From: Epiperipatus broadwayi
Lineage: Eukaryota; Onychophora; Udeonychophora; Euonychophora; Peripatidae
Length of the DNA: 64,000 bases
Assembly: GCA_028023455.1 (NCBI GenBank)
Contig: JAQFVV010012397.1
Coordinates: forward strand, 560,001 to 624,000
Direction of reading: 5' to 3'
Made by a program: the position numbers and the translations under genes. Shown in pieces: positions 35,847-46,654 of the stretch. The notes under the pieces were generated by a model, which was not told where the DNA came from, ran no database searches, and saw only the letters and a program-made list of their open reading frames with translations. Within the stretch, counting starts at the first letter, position 1. Every line of letters starts with the position of its first letter.

Positions 35847-36571
35847 TCATAGTTAAACCAGCGAAGCATGTTCACTTTACAACTGGAAGTTTCTGGAACC
35901 TAAATAACACAAGGCGAGCTGTCACAGAACATCTTTAAGTGTCACTGTATCTACACATGAGGCAAGCTGTAGCGTTATGACTGGAAGTAATACATAAACT
36001 TGGAAGGACTCCTGAAATTTCTTACACTAATAGTTTCAGGGCAACTGATCATTCTACTAAGCCGACATAATAGGTATATGGTATAGCAAACACTACTGCA
36101 TATAATCTATAAATAATATGTACTGTGATCCTCAGATTTTGTATCAGAAATGAAGGCCAAGTTTTGTGATGACATATTATTAAAAAAAATCCTAATAAGT
36201 AAACTTTATTGCCAGGTAATAATTGTTTATGAAACTAATTAGTCATTTTTAAATGATTAGTATAATATCCATAGTTTTAAAATTAGTCTTTAAATATAAT
36301 TTCATAATGTACAAGCATTATAAGTAACTCTTATAATTTTAAAATTTTAATATAAAGTTATTACTTACTTAAAATATTAATGAGTTGAATTGTTAGAGTA
36401 ATAAAGCTGGAATAGCCTTAGTTTAGTTGTTATATTGAATCACATTAGAGTATCAAAGAGAAAATTTTAAAAATGAGTTAAAAAAGAAACTGTTATTATT
36501 TTAAACCAACAAAAAATAAGTTTTGAAAGAAAAAAGAAAAAGAAAGAAATGAACTGTCAGATAATTGTCTC

Positions 36572-36846
36572 TCAGCTTTACAGATAAAGACGTTCTACCA
36601 ACAACTGGTGGTATCCACAACTGTAGCTATTCCAGAAGATAAGAAGGCCATCCAAGAATTCTCCCACATCTGAAAATTCAAACGGATTATGGAAACCAAG
36701 AAGTACCCCTGGTCAATCATAAGATACCAAGACTACAACTTCGCATTTGTCTCATGTCTCCACGCTTTGGATTCAAATAACATCTAGAAACTGCAATACA
36801 TAGAGAGAATTCTGAAATCTATGAAAAAGTATCCATTTGTCTATTG
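36572..36846 (+). pseudogene. Unrecognised coding-like relic
   Basis: A plus-strand frame of about 90 codons stands out by its balanced codon use against AT-rich flanks. It reads FYQQLVVSTTVAIPEDKK, then IQEFSHI, a TGA, KFKRIMETKKYPWSIIRYQD, then FAFVSCLHALDSNNI, a TAG, and LQYIERILKSMKKYPFVY. Two stops make it dead as it stands. It is followed by an A-rich stretch (about 36,860-36,880), so it could be a processed pseudogene fragment; alternatively it is an old exon, as CTCTCAGCTTTACAG just before it resembles an acceptor. I do not recognise the family and assign no function. Confidence 0.5.
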
Positions 36847-36889
36847 ACATGCCCACAAAAAGAAAAAAAAAGAAAAAAAAGGGGGAGAG

Positions 36890-38826
36890 AAAGAAAACCA
36901 ATTGCAATATTAAAGCAAATTGTCTATAAAGAAATGCAAACTGTAAACTGACCATTCTTGTCCCAAGACCCATGTGATCATCATCATCAATGTAAAATTT
37001 CAAAGCCTGAGCTTAAAGAAAAAAATTTCTGAATAACCACTGTAATCTATATCTATGCATGTCAGACAATATACCCTACTTAAAATAAAAGTTAGTAAAC
37101 TAACAAAGATGATTTCTCCATGCAAAGAAGCATTTGGTAATATCAAACTTTTTATCAATAACTCCTAATTTTTTTAAATGTCCATCCTCTTTTCTTTCTC
37201 TATCCCAAAGTGTTAAAATAAGCATCATTTATTAAGAGGGGGGTGGGGACTTTTCAATAATGCTTGATATTGATTATATCCATAGTATATTATTTTTTAA
37301 TATTAATATTAAATGTAACCACTGATATACATATGTATTTATAAAATGTTGCTTGTTTTTGTTTATTAATTTTGGTATCATGAAAAAAGGGGTTATTTTA
37401 TTGTAATTATTCTTATATATATATATGAAAATTGAATACATGATTTCGTAATAGTGAAAAATAACACACACACAATACTATCTGTATGCTTGGGTGTGGA
37501 ATGTGTATAAATGCGCAAATCTAGAAAGAGAAGAAAGATAGCAATTTATTATAATGAAAAATAAATTTAAAGTAATTAATAACCTAGTTTAATAATGGAC
37601 TGGATGGATGAAGAGTATGATTAGAAACAAATCTATTGCTAGACACTCATGTCTTTATAATTTAGGGAAACTATTGTTACTTACCTTTTCAATATTCTAT
37701 ATTTATTTTATGTGTTATATACTATACAGGTATGTGTCTGCTGTGATTAGGTTATTTATGAAATCTAAATTTTCTATAATCTGAAACATCTCTATATAAC
37801 CTACTGAATGTATCAATATACATCCGTCCAAACACTGATTATAAATTTTAGGGGAAAGGGCAAATAGAGGGATTACATTTATTATCACCTATCTTTATTG
37901 ATTATTATGTAAATTTTTTCTGTGTACGTTAATGACTAATTCACAATAAAATTGAATTATCTGATTAAGAAAGTATATATGTTTCTTAAGGTTGAATGAT
38001 TTTTTTATGGAAATAGCTTAGTAATCACCATCACTATTAGATTCCAAGCAGTAACCCAGTTTAAAAATATAATTAGAAAAAAGGAGCAATATAAAATGAC
38101 TTAAAAGATGCCAGGCATCTCAACATGTTGTTATAGGAACTTCCATTAGCCCATAGAAAGTTATTATAATATACATTGGCATACCATGGTATTGATTTTT
38201 CAATTCTAAATTAATAACAGGCATGGTTTATGTAATGTCAGTGGTGATATCAGTTGTAAAGTTAGTTGTAAAGCTGCAGGTGTGAGGATCATCACTATTA
38301 TTATTATTATCATTATATTCGTTATTAATCTAAAATATAAATAGAATAAATAGTCATTCATATATACTTGTAATTTAAGAGACAGCCTAAAGGTATGCCT
38401 TCCAGCAGTGAATCATAAAGACCTATGATGGGAGGGAATTCTACATAGAATTTATCTTATAAACACTTCTCCTGTTGCTTTCGGCCATCCCAGTACATGA
38501 ATTTGCTATTTTCTCACCAGATCAAGTGATCACTTTTTACCGGCTAGACGGCACTCTACATATTAATATGGTACAATATATATATATTGGTACACATATA
38601 ATTATTAAGCTGTCCATTCCATGATGATTATAAACATAGAATTTCAATGTGCATGGCCAAGCAGTCTATAAAATATGAATGATTATAGTATTCATCTTGC
38701 CAATAAATTTAATTTTCTTTCAAATGGGTTTGGAATAAAAACTAAAGCCAAAGCTTTTCTTCTTGTTATGTCTTTTGCTGAGTTCTAACATCAATAATAT
38801 TGTCCATTATCTATTACTATATATAT
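36890..38826. other. AT-rich DNA, nothing recognised
   Basis: Includes short (TA)n tracts and an ATT trinucleotide run near 38,297. No element ends or exons can be supported. It leads into the satellite array across a TATATATAT tract. Confidence 0.4.
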
Positions 38827-41800
38827 ATGAAAAACAAAATTGCAAGTTAAAAAACTTGCTAACGCTTGTATTTATGTCCACAGATGGCGTTCTACCAAAA
38901 ACACCGATCAAGCGTATGTTTTGTTTACATAAACGTCAGAGTAGTATTCACTATCTCTAACTATAATTACACTTTCAGATCATGATTTCAAGCTATTTGC
39001 TATCATCAGTGAAAGACAGGAATAAAGAAACTAGATCTAAACACAAACTCTGAGCGTTTATGAAACAATTTCTATTCAGCTTGCAAGCGTGAATTTTTTA
39101 GACACGTAATGTCTTCAAACTCAGCATAGCAAAACAGATAGCTATATGGGTCTGATCTCAGTTCAGCATCACCACATAGTAGAAGCCTCTGCAATCTATA
39201 TCATTGCAAGAAAGACCTCAAAGGTACATTTATGAAAAACAAAAATGCAAGTTAAAAAACTTGCTAACGCTTGTATTTATGTCCACAGATGGCGTTCTAC
39301 CAAAAACACCGATCAAGCGTGTTTTGTTTACATAAACGTCAGAGTAGTATTCACTATCTCTAACTATAATTCCACTTTCAGATCATGATTTCAAGCTATT
39401 TGCTATCATCAGTGAAAGACAGGAATAAAGAAACTAGATCTAAACACAAACTCTGAGCGTTTATGAAACAATTTCTATTCAGCTTGCAAGCGTGAATTTT
39501 TTAGACACGTAATGTCTCAGCATAGCAAAACAGATAGCTATATGGGTCTGATCTCAGTTCAGCATCACCACATAGTAGAAGCCTCTGCAATCTATATCAT
39601 TGCAAGAAAGACCTCAAAGGTACATTTATGAAAAACAAAAATGCAAGTTAAAAAACTTGCTAACGCTTGTATTTATGTCCACAGATGGCGTTCTACCAAA
39701 AACACCGATCAAGCGTATGTTTTGTTTACATAAACGTCAGAGTAGTATTCACTATCTCTAACTATAATTCCACTTTCAGATCATGATTTCAAGCTATTTG
39801 CTATCATCAGTGAAAGACAGGAATAAAGAAACTAGATCTAAACACAAACTCTGAGTGTTTATGAAACAATTTCTATTCAGCTTGCAAGCGTGAATTTTTT
39901 AGACATGTAATGTCTTCAAATTCAGCATAGCAAAACAGATAGCTATATGGGTCTGATCTCAGTTCAGCATCACCACATAGTAGAAGCCTCTGCAATCTAT
40001 ATCATTGCAAGAAAGACCTCAAAGGTACATTCATGAAAAACAAAAATGCAAGTTAAAAAACTTGCTAACGCTTATATTTATGTCCACAGATGGCGTTCTA
40101 CCAAAAACACTGATCAAGCGTATGTTTTGTTTACATAAACATCAGAGTAGTATTCACTATCTCTAACTATAATTCCACTTTCAGATCATGATTTCAAGCT
40201 ATTTGCTATCATCAGTGAAAAACAGGAATAAAGAAACTAGATCTAAACACAAACTCTGAGCGTTTATGAAACAATTTCTATTCAGCTTGCAAGCGTGAAT
40301 TTTTTAGACACGTAATGTCTTCAAACTCAGCATAGCAAAACAGATAGCTATATGGGTCTGATCTCAGTTCAGCATCACCACATAGTAGAAGCCTCTGCAA
40401 TCTATATCATTGCAAGAAAGACCTCAAAGGTACATTTATGAAAAACAAAAATGCAAGTTAAAAAACTTGCTAACGCTTGTATTTATGTCCACAGATGGCA
40501 TTCTACCAAAAACACCGATCAAGCGTATGTTTTGTTTACATAAACGTCAGAGTAGTATTCACTATCTCTAACTATAATTCCACTTTCAGATCATGATTTC
40601 AAGCTATTTGCTATCATCAGTGAAAGACAGGAATAAAGAAACTAGATCTAAACACAAACTCTGAGCGTTTATGAAACAATTTCTATTCAGCTTGCAAGCG
40701 TGAATTTTTTAGACATGTAATGTCTTCAAACTCCGCATAGCAAAACAGATAGCTATATGGGTCTGATCTCAGTTCAGCATCACCACATAGTAGAAGCCTC
40801 TGCAATCTATATCATTGCAAGAAAGACCTCAAAGGTACATTTATGAAAAACAAAAATGGAAGTTAAAAAACTTGCTAACGCTTGTATTTATGTCCACAGA
40901 TGGCGTTCTGCCAAAAACACCGATCAAGCGTATGTTTTGTTTACATAAACGTCAGAGTAGTATTCACTATCTCTAACTATAATTCCACTTTCAGATCATG
41001 ATTTCAAGCTATTTGCTATCATCAGTGAAAGACAGGAATAAAGAAACTAGATCTAAACACAAACTCTGAGCGTTTATGAAACAATTTCTATTCAGCTTGC
41101 AAGCGTGAATTTTTTAGACACGTAATGTCTTCAAACTCAGCATAGCAAAACAGATAGCTATATGGGTCTGATCTCAGTTCAGCATCACCATATAGTAGAA
41201 GCCTCTGCAATCTATATCATTGCAAGAAAGACCTCAAAGGTACATTTATGAAAAACAAAAATGCAAGTTAAAAAACTTGCTAACGCTTGTATTTATGTCC
41301 ACAGATGGCGTTCTACCAAAAACACCGATCAAGCGTATGTTTTGTTTACATAAACGTCAGAGTAGTATTCACTATCTCTAACTATAATTCCACTTTCAGA
41401 TCATGATTTCAAGCTATTTGCTATCATCAGTGAAAGACAGGAATAAAGAAACTAGATCTAAACAGAAACTCTGAGCGTTTATGAAACAATTTCTATTCAG
41501 CTTGCAAGCGTGAATTTTTTAGACACGTAATATCTTCAAACTCCGCATAGCAAAACAGATAGCTTTATGGGTCTGATCTCAGTTCAGCATCACCACATAG
41601 TAGAAGCCTCTGCAATCTATATCATTGCAAGAAAGACCTCAAAGGTACATTTATGAAAAACAAAAATGCAAGTTAAAAAACTTGCTAACGCTTGTATTTA
41701 TGTCCACAGATGGCGTTCTGCCAAAAACACCGATCAAGCGTATGTTTTGTTTACATAAACGTCAGAGTAGTATTCACTATCTCTAACTATAATTCCACTT

Positions 41801-41918
41801 TCAGATCATGATTTCAAGCTATTTGCTATCATCAGTGAAAGACAGGAATAAAAAAACTAGATCGAAACACAAACTCTGAGCGTTTATGAAACAATTTCTA
41901 TTCAGCTTGCAAGTGTGA
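38827..41918 (+). repeat. Satellite array, 405-bp units, direct half
   Basis: ATGAAAAACAAAA recurs at 38,827, 39,232, 39,628, 40,033, 40,438, 40,843, 41,248 and 41,653: eight units of 405 bp, except unit 2, which is 396 bp through two small deletions. The last unit is cut at about 41,918. Every unit carries the hairpin GCAAGTTAAAAAACTTGC and ACGCTTG motifs in both orientations. There is no ORF longer than about 65 codons and no coding signal. The left edge abuts (TA)n. Confidence 0.95.
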
Positions 41919-43874
41919 ATTGCAATGATATAGATTGCAGAGGCTTCTACTATGTGGTGATGCTGAACTGAGATCAGACCCATATAGCTATCTGTTTTGC
42001 TATGCTGAGTTTGAAGACATTATGTGTCTAAAAAATTCACGCTTGCAAGCTGAATAGAAATTGTTTCATAAACGCTCAGAGTTTGTGTTTAGATCTAGTT
42101 TCTTTATTCCTGTCTTTCACTGATGATAGCAAATAGCTTGAAATCATGATCTGAAAGTGGAATTATAGTTAGAGATAGTGAATACTACTCTGACGTTTAT
42201 GTAAACAAAACATACGCTTGATCGGTGTTTTTGGTAGAACGCCATCTGTGGACATAAATACAAGCGTTAGCAAGTTTTTTAACTTGCATTTTTGTTTTTC
42301 ATAAATGTACCTTTGAGGTCTTTCTTGCAATGATATAGATTGCAGAGGCTTCTACTATGTGGTGATGCTGAACTGAGATCAGACCCATATAGCTATCTGT
42401 TTTGCTATGCTGAGTTTGAAGACATTACGTGTCTAAAAAATTCACGCTTGCAAGCTGAATAGAAATTGTTTCATAAACGCTCAGAGTTTGTGTTTAGATC
42501 TAGTTTCTTTATTCCTGTCTTTCACTGATGATAGCAAATAGCTTGAAATCATGATCTGAAAGTGGAATTATAGTTAGAGATAGTGAATACTACTCTGACG
42601 TTTATGTAAACAAAACATACGCTTGATCGGTGTTTTTGGTAGAACGCCATCTGTGGACATAAATACAAGCGTTAGCAAGTTTTTTAACTTGCATTTTTGT
42701 TTTTCATAAATGTACCTTTGAGGTCTTTCTTGCAATGATATAGATTGCAGAGGCTTCTACTATGTGGTGATGCTGAACTGAGATCAGACCCATATAGCTA
42801 TCTGTTTTGCTATGCTGAGTTTGAAGACATTACGTGTCAAAAAAATTCACGCTTGCAAGCTGAATAGAAATTGTTTCATAAACGCTCAGAGTTTGTGTTT
42901 AGATCTAGTTTCTTTTTTCCTGTCTTTCACTGATGATAGCAAATAGCTTGAAATCATGATCTGAAAGTGGAATTATAGTTAGAGATAGTGAATACTACTC
43001 TGACGTTTATGTAAACAAAACATACGCTGGATCGGTGTTTTTGGTAGAACGCCATCTGTGGACATAAATACAAACGTTAGCAAGTTTTTTAACTTGCATT
43101 TTTGTTTTTCATAAATGTACCTTTGAGGTCTTTCTTGCAATGATATAGATTGCAGAAGCTTCTACTATGTGGTGAAGCTGAACTGAGATCAGACCCATAT
43201 AGCTATCTGTTTTGCTATGCTGAGTTTGAAGACATTACGTGTCTAAAAAATTCACGCTTGCAAGCTGAATAGAAATTGTTTCGTAAACGCTCAGAGTTTG
43301 TGTTTAGATCTAGTTTCTTTATTCCTGTCTTTCACTGATGATAGCAAATAGCTTGAAATCATGATCTGAAAGTAGAATTATAGTTAGAGATAGTGAATAC
43401 TACTCTGACGTTTATGTAAACAAAACATACGCTTGATCGGTGTTTCTGGTAGAACGCCATCTGTGGACATAAATACAAGCGTTAGCAAGTTTTTTAACTT
43501 GCATTTTTGTTTTTCATAAATGTACCTTTGAGGTCTTTCTTGCAATGATATAGATTGCAGAGGCTTCTACTATGTGGTGATGCTGAACTGAGATCAGACC
43601 CATATAGCTATCTGTTTTGCTATGCTGAGTTTGAAGACATTATGTGTCTAAAAATTTCACGCTTGCAAGCTGAATAGAAATTGTTTCATAAACGCTCAGA
43701 GTTTGTGTTTAGATCTAGTTTCTTTATTCCTGTCTTTCACTGATGATAGCAAATAGCTTGAAATCATGATCTGAAAGTGGAATTATAGTTAGAGATAGTG
43801 AATACTACTCTGATGTTTATGTAAACAAAACATACGCTTGATCGGTGTTTTTGGTAGAACGCCATCTGTGGACA
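41919..43874 (-). repeat. Satellite array, 405-bp units, inverted half
   Basis: From 41,919 the same unit runs in reverse complement: boundaries (GTTTTTCAT) at about 42,302, 42,707, 43,112 and 43,517, giving nearly five units, the first and last partial. Together with the direct half this makes an inverted repeat with arms of at least 1.9 kb meeting almost without a spacer. The right edge cuts the unit at GTGGACATA and passes into (TA)n. Confidence 0.95.
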
Positions 43875-44339
43875 TATATATATATATAATCCAAATATGC
43901 AAAAGATTATTGCAATGGAATCAACTAACAAATATCACAATTTAATCTTTACATTTATCCAGTTTCACTAGATAGACTAAAAATTTCAAATTATAAACAG
44001 ACATCAATATAAATATAAAATATTAAGTTATGATATTATATATATATATAATACAAATAAAATGTCTGTTAATTAATAACTATTGTAATAAACAAAATAA
44101 ATTAATATAATGGTAATTAACTATTATATGCAATCTTTAAATCCTCAGAAGTACTTTTGGTTAATTCTTTAACCCTCCTCAACTGCTTTCAAATTCAAAA
44201 AACATAAGAGAAACAAATGTCATTATCTCAAATCCCAGGAATGCCGAATTTTAACATTAGTTGCTTGTCTATTAATTATATTCATTTTAATTTTATTTAT
44301 TAAAATTTCCCCCATAGTTTTTCTTTTATTATGGTTTCT

Positions 44340-44645
44340 CTATTCAAGAAGAATCTTAAAACTTTCAGGATCTAACTTAAATTTATATTTGCATGTCCTT
44401 TCGTGACTCAGAGCAATCAATAAATCATTCTTATTTTTACTTTTCACAAGTTTGTATAATAATTCATGCTCCTTTAATCTTTTCTCTACATTGCACCTCA
44501 ATTCACCTATATATGATAACATACTTCCACAAAATATTTGATATCCAACATTACATTACTTTTTTGCTTGACAGTTATGACACTTTATAGAATTATTCAC
44601 AAATTTATTCACATTATTTGTACACAAAATGAAACATTAAACACA
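44340..44645 (-). pseudogene. Penelope-like element remnant, GIY-YIG endonuclease
   Basis: Minus-strand reading gives KCHNCQAKK, a stop, then VGYQIFCGSMLSYIGEL and VEKRLKEHELLYKLVKSKN, ending FKLDPESFKILLE. The layout of a cysteine cluster, Y-x-I-x-C, YIGE, RLKEH, a segment where family members have NNALAxH, and a terminal F-x-x-x-KIL matches the GIY-YIG endonuclease at the C-terminus of Penelope-like retroelements. The upstream reverse transcriptase is absent because sequence above about 44,628 belongs to copy B of the segmental duplication. It is therefore cut by that boundary. Confidence 0.7.
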
Positions 44646-44753
44646 TCCTTATATATCCTTAAAAAATTTCATTTGACCATTTGAAATAAATGGAATAGAT
44701 ATCCATTTTTTATTACCAATCATCAACTCCTTTAAATCATTATAATTCTTTTT

Positions 44754-46355
44754 GGTACTTTTTCATTCCACTGGACAAGTCACTTGATAGCACTGTTTCT
44801 ATGTAAACAAAAACAAATATAACGTTCGAGGATGGCGTAATATTTTTGGTTGGCATATTTTATTGATATAAATTTCCATTTCATATTTTATTGATATGTA
44901 TTTTTGTTTGACATATTTTATCGATATATTTATTTTGAAGCTTTTTTTATTTGTTTTTTATGTGTTATTTTTTGGATTTCATATATTCGTTATTCTTTTT
45001 TTTTAAAAAAAATCTAACATTTACTACTTTTTATTTATTGTTTGAAATATGGCATTGCAAAACCTCATTTGATTAACTTTTTTAATTCGTTTTTATTTTT
45101 TTGGATTTGTATATTTGTTCTTTTTTTTTAAAAAAAAAAACTAGCATTTACTACTTTTTATTTATTGCTTGAAATACGATAATTCAAACCTCATTTGGTT
45201 GACTTTTTTAATTCGTTTTTATGTATCGTTTTTTAAAAATTTAGATTTTGTGCATTTGTTGTTCTTGTTTTTGAAAAAAACCTAACATTCAATACAATTA
45301 AAAACATTAACACACCTCCTTTGATTGACTTTTCCATTTGGTTTTTATTTGCTGTTTATTTTTTGTTTGTTTTTTTTTTTATTTCAGAAATGAAAAACAG
45401 AAACAACCATTGCGCTTTCTAGTTTCTTTTGTGAGGGGCTTCCTGCATTCATAGTTTTTTTTTCTTTGTGATGAAAGAAAGTAAAATGAAAACATTGGAA
45501 AGTGTAACATTCCATTCCATAGGTTTTAAAGTTAATACAGCTTTTTATACACAACCACACACACACACAACAAATAAGAATTAAAACAAAACAACTAATA
45601 CACAGACATTTAATCGAAAATTGATACGCAAACAAATAAAGGCAAAAGACTAGTGATTAAAAAAAAAAAAGACTAGTGATTTATTTAGATTGTGTGTTTA
45701 TTTATAACAAATAAAAAAAAACAAATTCAAGTGAAATTATCAAACTTATTGCGTCTGTGTTGAACACCTTGTTTTTGCTGCAAACACATTGCTTTATGGC
45801 GGGCAGTATGTTATTGGCCTGCAGAAATGACACAGCATCAGCCTCAGTGACAGGCAACTGCCAGAATTTAAAATTTTCTTGGTCAGACATTTTGTTTCTT
45901 TGTTCTCACAATGAACACGATGTTGCGCATGAGCTTTTGCAAAACGCACTCGTGCATGCACTTTTGAGAATGGGCTGGGCTTTCCACCTCTGCAGAATAA
46001 TCTCTAACATCATAATTCTCAGTAGGTATCAGTACACAAATTAGGTGTTCCAACTTATAAAAAATACACAATAACATAGTTATGGACATTTTAAATCAAG
46101 CAGCCATCATATTATATGATAGCAATATATAAACTTTCACAATTTGTGCAAAGAGTGCAACACAAGGAAGGCGGAAACTTTTTGTGCATTCTCATAGAAA
46201 CTGTGACGTCTACGAAAGGAATAAACCGGAATTCTTCATTTCATTCTACCTAAATTCGCCTCATGGCCTTAAATGGCAACTTTGGTTCGAGGCCATGTAA
46301 ATGGTGTAATTCTGCTGGTTTGCAGAGAAACAGCACCATCAAGTGGCTTATCCAC
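44754..46355 (-). mobile_element. Merlin-like DNA transposon, copy B
   Basis: The left inverted repeat is present (GGTACTTTTTCATTCCACT). The right end is truncated: AAGTGGCTTATCCA passes into CCGTCTTTTTAAATTG, so the outer 20 bp or so seen in copy A are gone. Otherwise colinear with 837-2,431. Confidence 0.65.
45702..45890 (-). pseudogene. Merlin/ISXO2-like transposase N-terminus relic, copy B
   Basis: A 62-codon open frame starting MSDQENFKFWQLPVTEADAV and continuing FLQANNILPAIKQCVCSKN. It is more intact than the copy A version, which has a stop at the Q. It ends without reaching a catalytic domain, running into AT-rich DNA. Homology to ISXO2-type transposases is suggested by the FLQxxxILP-then-cysteine pattern and by its position inside a TIR element. 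Confidence 0.4.
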
Positions 46356-46654
46356 CGTCTTTTTAAATTGTCATAAAGTATTATTAATCTGTTCAATCTT
46401 ATAACCAACTTCAAACAATTGCTTGACAAATATTTTAATATTTTTTTAATTTATGACATTGGTAACAACATAATTTTTCATTACAAAACAAAAAAGATCT
46501 ATAACTTGCCATCTTGTGCATAATTGGTACTTTTGATTTACAATTTACATATCCTCTTTTTTGCAATAGTTTATTAATGTATAACTTAACATTTATCTCT
46601 TGTAATAAATAAATCCAAATACTTAACAGTTTTGTTTTGTTTATATATATATAT

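Noticed and set aside
38827-43874. CRISPR-like array
   Set aside because: Units are 405 bp, repeat throughout with no unique spacers, and change orientation; eukaryotic satellite.
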